Of a stretch of 64,000 bases of DNA, positions 1 to 9,233 are shown piece after piece; the first letter of the stretch is position 1; each line of letters starts with the position of its first letter. The position numbers were made by a program, and so were the translations under genes. Below the pieces are notes generated by a model, which had not been told where the DNA came from, did not search any database, and was given only the letters and a program-made list of their open reading frames with translations. The stretch comes from Rhodobacterales bacterium HKCCA1288 (GTDB lineage: Bacteria > Pseudomonadota > Alphaproteobacteria > Rhodobacterales > Rhodobacteraceae): NCBI GenBank assembly GCA_015693905.1, contig CP065161.1:1595001-1659000 (forward strand). The letters are read 5' to 3'.

Positions 1-589
1 GGCGGCCATAAATCCCCGTGGCCATAATCGTCAGCGGATGCATCGCCTCGTCTAGGCGCAAACCCTCGCGATACGGCCAATCCAAAACAGGGTAGCGCAG
101 GCCAGGCATCTCGTCTGGTCGCATGACAGTTTCAAACGCCACATAATTTGCGCCCTCCTGAACACCGACCCGTGTCAGAATATCTGCAAGTTCGATCCCA
201 TTCCATGGAATGACCATCGACCACGCCTCGACACAGCGAAAGCGATAGATGCGTTCTTCAACCTCAAGACCATCAATCAACTCGGCCAGATCATAGGTTC
301 CAGGGTTGTCCACCAACCCATCCACCTCAATCGTCCAAGGCGAAGTTGTCAGGCTGCCTGCATTATTGGCAGGATCCTCTTTGCCCGTGCCGAATTCGTA
401 GTAGTTGTTATAAGAGGTAATCTCTTCCCAAGAATTCGGGACAAGCTCCTGCGCGTTTGCCCGACCAAGACCAAGGGCGGTTGCACCAATCAAACCTGCC
501 GCACCCGCCATGATTTGGCGGCGGTTGATATAGGCCGCATAAGGCGTGGCATCTGCAATGCTCAGATCATTTGTCCAACGTCTTGCCAT
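1..589 (-). CDS. msrP: MsrP, periplasmic protein-methionine-sulfoxide reductase catalytic subunit (partial)
   Basis: Molybdopterin enzyme of the YedY/MsrP family, which repairs oxidised methionines in periplasmic proteins with electrons from the membrane haem protein MsrQ. The first 196 residues are visible and the gene runs off the left edge. A twin-arginine signal (NRRQIMAGAAG, residues 22-32) ends in ANA near residue 46. The family hallmarks YNNYYEFG (60-67) and RIYRFRCVEAWSM follow, where Cys119 is the expected molybdenum ligand. The ATG has an AGGG Shine-Dalgarno a few bases upstream. The gene is divergent from the fasciclin gene. msrQ, if present, would lie outside the window. The identity is firm from these motifs; completeness cannot be judged. 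Confidence 0.93.
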   Translation of the reverse strand, partial: MARRWTNDLSIADATPYAAYINRRQIMAGAAGLIGATALGLGRANAQELVPNSWEEITSYNNYYEFGTGKEDPANNAGSLTTSPWTIEVDGLVDNPGTYDLAELIDGLEVEERIYRFRCVEAWSMVIPWNGIELADILTRVGVQEGANYVAFETVMRPDEMPGLRYPVLDWPYREGLRLDEAMHPLTIMATGIYGR

Positions 590-893
590 CAGCTTACCCT
601 TTCTGTCGTCACGTTTTGCGACGAACATGGACGCGGATGCGCCATTTCCCAAGCCTTGTTGCACGATCTCACGAAACTGTTTGCAACGCGTGATCGCAGT
701 TTCATTCACATAGGCTCACACGCAATCACATCAAATTTATTGGAAGATCAAAATGCCCCGCGCTTCGGCGCGATACGCCGCGCGTCAAGTCACGCGCATT
801 CACATCTGCACTATTGTTATCTCTATTTTTGCATCCATTTCGCAGCGAGACGGCAACCTGAACTTTAACCCCATATTGATTACGAGGCTAACC
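590..893. other. Intergenic region between divergent msrP and fasciclin genes
   Basis: About 300 bp separating two divergent exported-protein genes. It should hold both promoters, but I see no convincing -35/-10 pair. A GC-rich inverted patch (CGCGCTTCGGCGCG, near 769-782) and several CGCG words are present. An in-frame upstream extension of the fasciclin ORF exists, but it lacks a signal peptide and a ribosome site. I see no gene here. Confidence 0.5.
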
Positions 894-1376
894 ATGTTCA
901 AACGCACTGCACTTGCACTTGCCACAACCGCAGCTTTTGCCACTTCGGCTTTTGCGATGGGTCACTCGAAGGATATCGTTGACACGGCCGCAGCCGCAGG
1001 CAGCTTTACCACGCTTCTGGCTGCTGCCGAAGCCGCAGGTCTGGTTGAGACGCTGAAAGGCGAAGGCCCTCTCACCGTGTTCGCACCAACAGACGAGGCG
1101 TTTGCCGCCTTGCCCGAGGGCACAGTTGAAACCCTGCTCTTGCCAGAAAACCGTGATCAGCTTGTCGCGATCCTGACCTATCACGTCATCGCAGGCGCGG
1201 TGATGTCTGGGGATCTTTCTGATGACATGACTGCCGCAACCGTTCAGGGCGCAGATATCACCATCGACCTCGACAATGGTGTGATGGTCAATGACGCCAA
1301 TGTCGTCACCGCCGATATCGAAGCGTCAAACGGCGTGATCCATGTCATCGACAAGGTGATCATGCCTCCGATGTAA
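894..1376 (+). CDS. Exported fasciclin (FAS1) domain protein
   Basis: A 160-residue protein consisting of a signal peptide (about residues 1-22, ending AFA) and a single FAS1/beta-Ig-H3 domain. Family motifs are visible: [20 protein letters not shown] (H1 box), [15 protein letters not shown], and the C-terminal [14 protein letters not shown] (H2 box). FAS1 domains act in surface adhesion, but the ligand here is unknown. I chose the ATG at 894 over a longer in-frame start because it begins the signal peptide and has GAGG seven bases upstream. A strong terminator follows directly, so it is probably monocistronic. Confidence 0.92.
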   Translation: MFKRTALALATTAAFATSAFAMGHSKDIVDTAAAAGSFTTLLAAAEAAGLVETLKGEGPLTVFAPTDEAFAALPEGTVETLLLPENRDQLVAILTYHVIAGAVMSGDLSDDMTAATVQGADITIDLDNGVMVNDANVVTADIEASNGVIHVIDKVIMPPM

Positions 1377-1403
1377 TCCGCAACACGGATTGCGCATAAA
1401 GAA

Positions 1404-1429
1404 GGCCCCGCAAGATGCGGGGCCTTTTT
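1404..1429 (+). terminator. Rho-independent terminator after the fasciclin gene
   Basis: Perfect 9-bp stem GGCCCCGCA / TGCGGGGCC with a 3-nt loop, followed by five T on the plus strand. It sits between the convergent fasciclin and clpB genes. Confidence 0.9.
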
Positions 1430-1434
1430 CGATC

Positions 1435-4050
1435 TTAATGCACCACGGCATCATCAGGTTTGGGGCGATTTGTGGCCGCCACCCTGTCACCGATGATCAG
1501 GCCATCCGCACCTGCACTGACAACAACCCGCGCGCCATCCTTGACCTCACCGGCCAAGATCATCTCTGCCAACGGGTCTTGCAGGCTGCGTTGGATGACC
1601 CGCTTCAAGGGCCGCGCCCCGAAGACAGGATCATATCCTTCGGAGGCCAACCAATCCTTGGCCGCATCATCCAGATCAACGGTTATTTTACGCGCAGCGA
1701 GGCGTTTCGCCAAAAGCCCAAGCTGGATTTCAACAATCCCACCCATATCGGCGCGGCCCAAACGATCAAACACAATCATATCGTCTAGGCGGTTTAAGAA
1801 CTCGGGGCGGAAATGCGCCCGCACCGCATCCATCACATCGCGCTTGGCGCCTGCAATGTCCCCACCATCTGGCAACTGACTGAGCGCTTGCGCCCCCAAA
1901 TTTGACGTCAACACAATCAAGGTTTGTTTGAAGTCAACGCGCCGCCCTTGGCCATCAGTCAGGATGCCATCATCCAAGACCTGCAACAGGACATTGAACA
2001 CCTCGGGATGTGCTTTTTCGACCTCATCAAAGAGGATCACCTGATAAGGTCTGCGCCGCACGGCTTCGGTCAGAACGCCGCCTTCGTCATATCCGACATA
2101 GCCCGGAGGCGCGCCGATCAAACGGGCAACCGCGTGTTTCTCCATGAATTCGGACATATCAATCCGCACCATGGCCTGATCATCGTCAAAGAGATATTCA
2201 GCCAAGGCTTTGGTCAATTCGGTTTTCCCTACACCCGTTGGCCCAAGGAATAGGAATGACCCAAGCGGGCGATTTTCATCCTGAAGCCCTGCCCGCGCGC
2301 GGCGCACCGCACGACTGACGGCAGAAACCGCCTCGCGCTGGCCGATGACGCGGCGGCCAAGCTCCTCCTCCATCCGCAAAAGCTTTTCTCGCTCCCCTTC
2401 CAACATTTTGGACATGGGGATCCCCGTCCAACGCTCGACCACAGCGGCAATTTGCTCGGGGCGCACAGCCTCTTCGACCATGACATCTTCTTCGGCATTC
2501 TCAGCCTCGGCCAATTGCCGCTCGAGATCAGGGATCACCCCATAGGACAATTCGCCTGCACGACCTAAATCGCCCCGCCGTTTGGCCTGATCCAATTCAG
2601 CCCGCGCTTGATCAAGCGCCTCTTTCAGCTTGCGCGCTGCATCAAGCTTGTCGCGCTCGCCCTGCCACTGTGCCGTCATTTGCGCAGATTGCTCCTGCAA
2701 ATTGGCCAATTCTTTCTCAAGCTTTTCCAACCGTTCACGGCTGGCGCTGTCTTCTTCTTTCTTGAGCGCCTCAGCTTCGATCTGCATTTGCAGGATTTGA
2801 CGATCAAGCGCGTCTAATTCTTCGGGCTTACTGTCGACCTCCATCCGCAAACGGCTTGCAGCCTCATCAACAAGGTCAATCGCCTTATCGGGCAAGAATC
2901 GATCCGTGATATAGCGGTTCGACAAGGTAGCCGCGGACACAAGCGCCGCATCCGAGATCCGCACCCCGTGGTGAAGTTCATACTTCTCTTTGATCCCGCG
3001 CAGGATAGAGATTGTATCTTCCACCCCAGGTTCTTCGACCATCAAAGGTTGGAACCGCCGCGCAAGAGCGGCATCTTTCTCAACATATTTGCGATATTCA
3101 TCGAGCGTGGTTGCACCCACGCAATGAAGCTCGCCACGGGCAAGCGCAGGCTTGATCAGATTGGCCGCATCCATGGCACCATCAGATTTGCCCGCCCCGA
3201 CCAGAACGTGCATCTCGTCAATAAAGAGGATGATTTCACCAGATGCAGCCTCGATTTCTTTCAAAATCGCCTTCAGCCGTTCCTCGAATTCACCGCGATA
3301 TTTCGCACCCGCAATCAGCGCGCCCATATCCAAAGCCATCAAACGCTTGTCGCGCAGGCTTTCGGGAACGTCACCATTGATGATGCGCAAGGCAAGACCT
3401 TCGGCAATCGCGGTTTTCCCGACACCCGGCTCCCCAATCAGAACGGGGTTATTTTTGGTGCGGCGGCTGAGAACCTGCATCGCGCGGCGGATTTCCTCAT
3501 CGCGCCCAATGATCGGGTCAATCTTCCCGTCCCGCGCAGCCTGCGTCAGATCTCGCGCATATTTCTTGAGAGCCTCATAGCCATCTTCAGCCGAGGCCGT
3601 ATCAGCCGTGCGACCCTGACGGATGTCATTGATTGCAGCGTTCAGGGATTGAGCATTGACCCCGCCCGCCTCAAGCGCAGATTTCGCTGGCGATTTCACA
3701 AGGGCCAACGCGGTCAAAATCCGCTCGACAGGCACGAAACTATCGCCCGCTTTGGTGGCAAGCTTTTCGGCTTCGTCCAAAACCTTTACGGTTTGGCTGT
3801 CTATATAGACCTGCCCCGCATCCCCTGTGACTTTGGGTAATTTGACCATGGCGGCATCATTAGCAGCGCGCACCTCGCGCGCATCGCCCCCTGCCTTGGT
3901 GATCAGATTGCCTGCCATACCCTGCTCATCGTCAAGCAGGGCTTTGAGCATATGCTCTGGTGCCAATTTTTGGTGATCTTCGCGCTGCGCCACTGTTTGA
4001 GCGGCCTGAATGAACCCGCGCGCACGGTCTGTGAACTTTTCAAAGTTCAT
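1435..4050 (-). CDS. clpB: ATP-dependent chaperone ClpB
   Basis: An 871-residue Hsp100 disaggregase that rescues aggregated proteins with DnaK/DnaJ/GrpE. Order of domains: N-terminal Clp repeat (from [13 protein letters not shown]), first AAA+ domain with Walker A GEPGVGKT (about residue 205) and Walker [10 protein letters not shown], a long charged coiled-coil middle domain (about 410-530, typical of ClpB and absent from ClpA/C), and a second AAA+ domain with GPTGVGKTE (about 605). The C-terminus carries the [10 protein letters not shown] motif. Length fits the family. A possible heat-shock promoter lies just upstream. Convergent with the fasciclin gene. Confidence 0.98.
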   Translation of the reverse strand: MNFEKFTDRARGFIQAAQTVAQREDHQKLAPEHMLKALLDDEQGMAGNLITKAGGDAREVRAANDAAMVKLPKVTGDAGQVYIDSQTVKVLDEAEKLATKAGDSFVPVERILTALALVKSPAKSALEAGGVNAQSLNAAINDIRQGRTADTASAEDGYEALKKYARDLTQAARDGKIDPIIGRDEEIRRAMQVLSRRTKNNPVLIGEPGVGKTAIAEGLALRIINGDVPESLRDKRLMALDMGALIAGAKYRGEFEERLKAILKEIEAASGEIILFIDEMHVLVGAGKSDGAMDAANLIKPALARGELHCVGATTLDEYRKYVEKDAALARRFQPLMVEEPGVEDTISILRGIKEKYELHHGVRISDAALVSAATLSNRYITDRFLPDKAIDLVDEAASRLRMEVDSKPEELDALDRQILQMQIEAEALKKEEDSASRERLEKLEKELANLQEQSAQMTAQWQGERDKLDAARKLKEALDQARAELDQAKRRGDLGRAGELSYGVIPDLERQLAEAENAEEDVMVEEAVRPEQIAAVVERWTGIPMSKMLEGEREKLLRMEEELGRRVIGQREAVSAVSRAVRRARAGLQDENRPLGSFLFLGPTGVGKTELTKALAEYLFDDDQAMVRIDMSEFMEKHAVARLIGAPPGYVGYDEGGVLTEAVRRRPYQVILFDEVEKAHPEVFNVLLQVLDDGILTDGQGRRVDFKQTLIVLTSNLGAQALSQLPDGGDIAGAKRDVMDAVRAHFRPEFLNRLDDMIVFDRLGRADMGGIVEIQLGLLAKRLAARKITVDLDDAAKDWLASEGYDPVFGARPLKRVIQRSLQDPLAEMILAGEVKDGARVVVSAGADGLIIGDRVAATNRPKPDDAVVH

Positions 4051-4127
4051 CGTCTGTCTCCTTCATCTAAGCACCCGTCTCGCACCACCCGCTTTGCGGC
4101 ATGATGCATCTTTCGGGCCTTCTCTTT

Positions 4128-4158
4128 AAACTTGGGAGGTCAGCGCGCCTTGTTCAAG
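4128..4158 (-). promoter_or_regulatory. Candidate heat-shock (RpoH-type) promoter for clpB
   Basis: On the minus strand CTTGAA (4158-4153) is followed after 16 bp by CCCAAGTTT (4136-4128). This resembles the sigma-32 pattern CTTGAA...CCCATnT, about 80 bp ahead of clpB. The -10 match is imperfect and the call is inferred from position and the known heat-shock control of clpB. Confidence 0.35.
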
Positions 4159-4167
4159 GGTTAAGGC

Positions 4168-4941
4168 TCAATCACGAATGCGTTCTGACAAAAGTTTTGC
4201 GGGCCGCAATCGCTCCGCCGCCTCAAAGAGCGAGAATGTTTGGTTGACGTAATTCGTCACCGCGGCCAGCTCATTCATATACCCCATCAATTCCGCTGTG
4301 CGGGCCGCCTCAACCAATTGAACTGCACGGGCGGGGTCATGGGTTTCAAACTGGACATAAAATAAAGGCTCCCCCCGCCTCAGCACCAAATCTTTCCCCG
4401 TTTGGTGCCATTCGAACGCCCACATCAGCGGACGCGGCCAAATATGCAGCGGAAACCGCCCCCCAAAAATCGTGCCCGGAAGGGGGTCTGTGCGGTAATG
4501 GGCAAAAGCGGCCAGTTGGGTCAGATAGATGGGCTCATCCGCAATGAAGCAATAGGGCAGTGCAAGCTGAATGGTCGGGCGATCAGCATAGCGCCATTCC
4601 GCCTCGGACACCAAGGTCACCACTTGGGCAATCTTATTGCCACGGATTGTGCTGCTCGTGCCTGCGCGATTGATCAAGACGGCCTTCCCATCTTTGTCAC
4701 GCCCAAATCCTAAATGCAGATCATAGGGGCAGCGCACCATAAAGTAGCGGCTTTCCATCTGAACCACGGCAGGGCATCGCGCTGCTGATTTCGCATGCGC
4801 ACGGCTGGCCCCGCGAGAGGCCACGCGTTCGGGCGCATCAAAAAGCACTGCGCCTTTTTCTTCGGTCAAAAACCACCCCACACGCGCAGGGCCCTGTTCG
4901 GGCTTTGCATCGTCACGCGACACTTCAATCGACAATTTCAT
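4168..4941 (-). CDS. Conserved protein of unknown function
   Basis: A 257-residue protein without signal peptide or membrane segment, so probably cytosolic. I do not recognise a catalytic motif. It has a mixed alpha/beta look with many aromatic residues, including a Trp/Tyr-rich stretch around residues 165-205 (HIWPRPLMWAFEWHQTGKD). It looks like a conserved Rhodobacterales hypothetical. It is followed on the same strand by clpB about 117 bp downstream, but a separate clpB promoter is likely. The ATG at 4941 is followed by a plausible start, MKLSIEVSRDD. Confidence 0.8.
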   Translation of the reverse strand: MKLSIEVSRDDAKPEQGPARVGWFLTEEKGAVLFDAPERVASRGASRAHAKSAARCPAVVQMESRYFMVRCPYDLHLGFGRDKDGKAVLINRAGTSSTIRGNKIAQVVTLVSEAEWRYADRPTIQLALPYCFIADEPIYLTQLAAFAHYRTDPLPGTIFGGRFPLHIWPRPLMWAFEWHQTGKDLVLRRGEPLFYVQFETHDPARAVQLVEAARTAELMGYMNELAAVTNYVNQTFSLFEAAERLRPAKLLSERIRD

Positions 4942-5085
4942 GATCTGACGTTCCGTCCAGTTTAGCTATTCTGAGAATGAAGGTTGCAGAAGGGCGCGTC
5001 AATGCTGCCTTGGTCGGGCAATTGACCCACGGGCCAAGCATCGCTACCACGGGACGGAAGCCCAACCCATGAATAAGGACGTCCA

Positions 5086-5781
5086 ATGACCGCTGCATCT
5101 GACCGCTTGATTGTTGCCCTTGATGTGCCACATGCGGTGGCGGGTTTAGAATTGGCCGCCAAACTTGGCAATGCAGTCAGCTTTTACAAAATCGGCTTGG
5201 GGATGCTGACGGGCGGCGGGCTTGCCTTGGCGCAAGAGCTGAAAGACGAACACGGCAAGCGCATCTTCCTCGACATGAAGCTATTCGATATCGGCGCAAC
5301 AGTCGAAGCGGCGGTGCGCGGGCTTGCCCAATTCGACCTCGATTTTCTGACTGTGCATGGTGATCCCCATGTCGTGCGCGCGGCAAAAGAAGGGGCTTCT
5401 GGACACAAGACCAAGATTCTGGCTGTGACCATCCTCACCTCATTGGATCGCGCGGATTTAGACGCAAGCCTGATCACCGCAGGCGACATTCCCGATCTAG
5501 TCACAACCCGCGCTGCGCGTGCCTTTGAAGCGGGCGCAGATGGGGTTATCGCCTCACCACAGGAGGCCGCAATGATCCGCGCCCTGCCCGAGGCCGCAGG
5601 ACGCCTCATCGTCACCCCAGGTGTGCGCCCCGCAGGCAGCGCGCTTGGCGACCAAAAGCGCGTTGCCACACCAGCCCAAGCCATCTCTGACGGGGCCGAT
5701 CACATCGTGGTGGGGCGCCCAATCTGGCAAGCCGCCGACCCCGCTGCAGCCGCCCGCGCCGTGTTGGCGGAGATTGGCTAA
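5086..5781 (+). CDS. pyrF: Orotidine 5'-phosphate decarboxylase
   Basis: Last step of de novo UMP synthesis, OMP to UMP plus CO2. The 231-residue TIM barrel shows LIVALDVP at the N-terminus, the catalytic DMKLFDIGATV segment (Asp-Lys-x-x-Asp pattern near residue 65), VTPGVRPAGS, and the phosphate-binding DHIVVGRPIWQA near the C-terminus. Length is normal. dinB starts 11 bp after the stop, so the two may be co-transcribed, although no functional link is known. Confidence 0.97.
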   Translation: MTAASDRLIVALDVPHAVAGLELAAKLGNAVSFYKIGLGMLTGGGLALAQELKDEHGKRIFLDMKLFDIGATVEAAVRGLAQFDLDFLTVHGDPHVVRAAKEGASGHKTKILAVTILTSLDRADLDASLITAGDIPDLVTTRAARAFEAGADGVIASPQEAAMIRALPEAAGRLIVTPGVRPAGSALGDQKRVATPAQAISDGADHIVVGRPIWQAADPAAAARAVLAEIG

Positions 5782-5792
5782 GGGCGCCGCCC

Positions 5793-7046
5793 ATGCCCGC
5801 CCTCTGCCGCGATTGTCTGAGCGAGTTTGAGGCAGGCAGCCGCTGCCCCGACTGCGGGCGGCCAAATGTGATCTCTCATCCTGAACTGTTCGATCTATCC
5901 ATCGCGCATATGGATTGTGACGCATTTTACGCTTCGGTGGAAAAACGGGACAATCCCGATCTTGCGGATAAACCCCTCATCATCGGTGGCGGGCGGCGTG
6001 GTGTCGTCTCGACTGCCTGTTATATTGCCCGCATCCGTGGCGTGCGCTCTGCCATGCCGATGTTTCAGGCTCTTAAACTTTGCCCTGACGCGGTGGTGCT
6101 GCGGGGGCGGATGTCGCATTACGCGGCAGTCTCGCGCGAAATTCGCGCATTGATGAACGAACTGACCCCCGCGATTGAGCCGTTATCGCTTGACGAGGCC
6201 TTTTTAGATCTCTCGGGCACGGGCAAATTACATGGTCACCCGCCCGCTGTGATGTTGGCGCGCTTGGTCAAACGAATGAAAACCGAATTGGGGCTGACGG
6301 GGTCGATTGGCCTCAGCCATAATAAATTTCTGGCCAAAATCGCCTCTGACCTCGACAAGCCACAGGGCTTTGCGGTGATTGGCCAAGCGGAAACACAAGA
6401 TTTCCTGACTCAAAAGCCCGTGTCGATGCTGTGGGGAATTGGCGCAGCCGCACAGGCGAATTTGCAGGCGGCAGGCATTCACAAAATCGGTGATCTGCGC
6501 CGTTGGCCCAAAGATGAATTGATCGCGCGTTTCGGCGCATGGGGCGCGCGACTGCATGATTTGTCTTTCGGACGGGACAACCGCAAAATCTCGGCTACGC
6601 GCGAGGTGAAATCAATCTCAAACGAAACCACCTTTCCCAATGATCTCCGTGATCCTGATTTGCTCGATGGACATATCTGGCGTCTGGCAGAAAAGCTATC
6701 GGCACGGGCAAAAGCGCAGGGGCTTGCAGGGCGTGTTGTGGTGTTGAAATTGAAAACCCATGATTTCAAAACGCTGACCCGCCAGACCGCTCTGCCCGAT
6801 GGCACGCAAATGGCAGACCGCATTTATGCGCAAGCCGCGCAATTGCTCGCGGCTAATCTGAAATTTGCGCCCTTTCGACTGATCGGTTTGGGGCTGGGGG
6901 ATTTGATCCCCGAAGCTCAGGGGGATCGCGCAGGCAATCTGCTTGACCCACAAGAGGCCAAACGCCTCCAAGCGGAACGCGCCTCGGATGAAATTCGCAA
7001 AAAATTTGGCGATCAAGCGATCGTAAAGGGCCGCGCGCTGCGATGA
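5793..7046 (+). CDS. dinB: DNA polymerase IV with N-terminal zinc-ribbon extension
   Basis: A 417-residue Y-family translesion polymerase. The catalytic core shows MDCDAFYASVE, the finger residues YIARIRGVRSAMPMFQA, and SLDEAFLDLSG, which carries the second acidic cluster. Little-finger motifs follow. Unlike E. coli DinB it begins with about 30 extra residues holding two CxxC knuckles (Cys5/Cys8 and Cys18/Cys21), which look like a small zinc ribbon. I recall such extensions in other Rhodobacterales DinB proteins, but its role is unknown. The stop codon abuts the stop of the convergent amidohydrolase gene. Confidence 0.96.
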   Translation: MPALCRDCLSEFEAGSRCPDCGRPNVISHPELFDLSIAHMDCDAFYASVEKRDNPDLADKPLIIGGGRRGVVSTACYIARIRGVRSAMPMFQALKLCPDAVVLRGRMSHYAAVSREIRALMNELTPAIEPLSLDEAFLDLSGTGKLHGHPPAVMLARLVKRMKTELGLTGSIGLSHNKFLAKIASDLDKPQGFAVIGQAETQDFLTQKPVSMLWGIGAAAQANLQAAGIHKIGDLRRWPKDELIARFGAWGARLHDLSFGRDNRKISATREVKSISNETTFPNDLRDPDLLDGHIWRLAEKLSARAKAQGLAGRVVVLKLKTHDFKTLTRQTALPDGTQMADRIYAQAAQLLAANLKFAPFRLIGLGLGDLIPEAQGDRAGNLLDPQEAKRLQAERASDEIRKKFGDQAIVKGRALR

Positions 7047-7931
7047 TCACTCAGCGGCGAGGGGCTGCGCGTCAGTTTCCTTAAAGGCCTTAATGACCTG
7101 AGCCAAAGCCGCTGTGACCCGCAGACGGGTATCTTCGAACCCTTCATTTTGGGCAATCGCAGCCTCATCCATATAAAGAGCGCGGTCAATTTCGATTTGC
7201 ACAGCATGAAGCCCGCGGTTCGGCTTGCCATAGGCTTGGGCAATATACGCCCCTGCAAAGGGCGTGTTGCGCGCCACAGTGAACCCTTGCTCTTCAAATG
7301 CGGCATGGACAAGATCAACAATCTCACGATCTGCGGCACCACCAAACCGATCCCCCAGAATGAGATCGGGGCGCTTAGTTTTGCTGCCCACCAAAGCTGC
7401 GCCCAAGGCGTCATGGGGCATGGAATGCATATCCAGCAAAATGGCGCGGCCAAATTGCGCGCGCGCAGTAGCCATCAAATCACTCAGACAGGCGTGATAG
7501 GGATACCAAACACGGGCCAGACGCGCCTCAGCCTCAGCGCGGGTGATCTTGCCGCGATAAATACTTCGCCCATTGGCCACCACGCGCGGAATCACCCCAA
7601 GCCCTGCCGCAATGCGTGGCGATGCCGCCCCCCGCGCCACCCCGAAGATGACAGCGGGATCCAATTCATCCGCATTGCGATTGAGATCAACATAGGCACG
7701 CGGGAATCGAGCCTTTAAAAACGGAACCCCAAATTCAGCAGTGCGTTCCGCCAAAAGATGCACAAACGCATCTTCGGAACTGCGGATTTGGTGGGGATCA
7801 ATATCAATCGCGCCCAGAAACTCTGCGGGATAGACATCACCAGAATGCGGCGAAGCCACAACAACAGGGGCCAGATGCACCTCTGGCAAGGTCAAATCAT
7901 AGGCGGGACTGCTATTTTGTGCGTTTCTCAT
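7047..7931 (-). CDS. N-formylglutamate amidohydrolase family protein
   Basis: A 294-residue member of the HutG-type N-formylglutamate deformylase family. These enzymes release formate from N-formyl amino acids, classically the last step of histidine breakdown. Visible family motifs are VVASPHSGDVYP at the N-terminus, SSEDAFVHLL, PRAYVDLNRNADELDP, and LLDMHSMPHD, which supply the expected metal-binding His/Glu/Asp. No other hut gene is nearby, so the true substrate could differ. The ATG at 7931 precedes a divergent spacer leading to the tRNA-Val gene. Confidence 0.88.
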   Translation of the reverse strand: MRNAQNSSPAYDLTLPEVHLAPVVVASPHSGDVYPAEFLGAIDIDPHQIRSSEDAFVHLLAERTAEFGVPFLKARFPRAYVDLNRNADELDPAVIFGVARGAASPRIAAGLGVIPRVVANGRSIYRGKITRAEAEARLARVWYPYHACLSDLMATARAQFGRAILLDMHSMPHDALGAALVGSKTKRPDLILGDRFGGAADREIVDLVHAAFEEQGFTVARNTPFAGAYIAQAYGKPNRGLHAVQIEIDRALYMDEAAIAQNEGFEDTRLRVTAALAQVIKAFKETDAQPLAAE

Positions 7932-8105
7932 GTGTTGGATATAGCCCAGTTCTGGAAAATACCAAAAGCCCTTGAACCGCCCCGCGATTCCTTTTAAAGA
8001 CCGCGCTACTGCGGAACGGGCTTGGCTCGTGACGTCCGTTTTTCTGTTTCATTTGGCTTTACCTTAAGGCCGCGTGGAAAAAGCGGTGCGATCCGTAACG
8101 ACATC

Positions 8106-8180
<75 letters not shown>

Positions 8181-8243
8181 TCGGCACAATCCCGTGCCAA
8201 ACGAACAAAGGCGCACCGCCGCGCCGCGAGAAGGAGAAGACCC

Positions 8244-8369
8244 ATGAAGGTCAAGAATTCGCTCCGTTCGCTCAAGCAGCGTCACCGCGATTGCCGCGTC
8301 GTGCGCCGCAAGGGCCGCGTCTATGTGATCAACAAGACGCAGCGCCGCTTCAAAGCCCGTCAGGGCTAA
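8244..8369 (+). CDS. rpmJ: 50S ribosomal protein L36
   Basis: A 41-residue basic protein, [20 protein letters not shown]... ending [12 protein letters not shown]. It is the alternative L36 type that lacks the four-cysteine zinc motif of classical L36 and keeps only one Cys. An AAGGAG ribosome site stands eight bases before the ATG, and a strong terminator follows. It is only 63 bp after tRNA-Val, so they may share a transcript. Confidence 0.96.
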   Translation: MKVKNSLRSLKQRHRDCRVVRRKGRVYVINKTQRRFKARQG

Positions 8370-8403
8370 GCCAAGCGCAAGAGCTTATGATCTAATGAAA
8401 AAC

Positions 8404-8430
8404 GCCGCCCTCTTTTGGGGCGGCTTTTTT
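8404..8430 (+). terminator. Rho-independent terminator after rpmJ
   Basis: Stem GCCGCCC / GGGCGGC with a 7-nt loop and six T. It lies between rpmJ and the convergent DUF4329 gene. Confidence 0.9.
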
Positions 8431-8438
8431 CTTTGCGC

Positions 8439-8972
8439 CTACCAACCAGATTGGCGATCTTCTAATTCGTCCAAACTATAGCTGTCTTGGATTTGATCTG
8501 AGACATCCTCACGATAACGCGGATCTTGGCCCATGCAATTCGGCCCACAGATCAGATAGGCAACCCCATCCTCTCCGTCATTGAACCATAGCCGCCCACC
8601 CGGTGTGGCGACATATCCATTAACGCCTTCGTCTATGTCGCCCGCGAGATCCTCAACGGACGGCACCTCACTATCGGCATCAGGGTCATAGCCTGCATGG
8701 GTGTGGAAGGATGCCGTAACCTCGACAAAGCGGCTTTCATCCCCACGCGACAGACAGGAATCCGATGTCCCCCGTGTCACCTCGGTCGCCATATAGGTGC
8801 CATCGGGCATCAGGCCAATATAGCCGCAATATTCTCGATTCTCCGCGAAAGATCGGCTTTGCAGTTCTAACAATATCTCGCGCGCCGCCTCCATCTCGCC
8901 CGCAGGTTGGGCCGTGGCCATGATCGGACAAAGGCCAAAAGCCCCAAGCATCACTATGTGCCGCATCTTCAT
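8439..8972 (-). CDS. Secreted DUF4329 protein with a JAMM/MPN-like metal motif
   Basis: A 177-residue exported protein (signal peptide about 1-21, ending ATA). The body matches my recollection of DUF4329, a domain often found at the tips of Rhs/toxin proteins. It holds the elements of a JAB/MPN zinc peptidase site: REYCGYIG (Glu47), FHTHAGYD (His90, His92) and VPSVED (Ser105, Asp108), with a longer loop than usual between HxH and SxxD. The acidic C-terminus has paired cysteines (CGPNC). Function is inferred as a periplasmic metal-dependent isopeptidase or peptidase; no substrate is evident. Confidence 0.8.
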   Translation of the reverse strand: MKMRHIVMLGAFGLCPIMATAQPAGEMEAAREILLELQSRSFAENREYCGYIGLMPDGTYMATEVTRGTSDSCLSRGDESRFVEVTASFHTHAGYDPDADSEVPSVEDLAGDIDEGVNGYVATPGGRLWFNDGEDGVAYLICGPNCMGQDPRYREDVSDQIQDSYSLDELEDRQSGW

Positions 8973-9233
8973 TTTTCATAAAACCCCAAGAAACCCATCT
9001 TGTCGCAAATTTGCGGCCCGCATCAAAATGGGGCAAGTTTTCTGCGACACGGCACAGCAAACGGCCTCACAATTCCCTAAAAAGAGGCATAAAAAACACA
9101 ATAAGACCGCCGCAGATACGATGCTGCGCCGTCTTGCAACTCGCCCGCGCATATGCGCTTTTGTGCCAAAAGCGCGGTTGCCGCAAAAAGCTGGCTCGCC
9201 TAAAGACAGATCCGCATTTGGAAGGAAGAGGGC

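Noticed and set aside
2968..3840. 290-codon plus-strand frame inside clpB
   Set aside because: It lies fully antisense to a strongly conserved gene; long shadow frames are common in GC-rich DNA.
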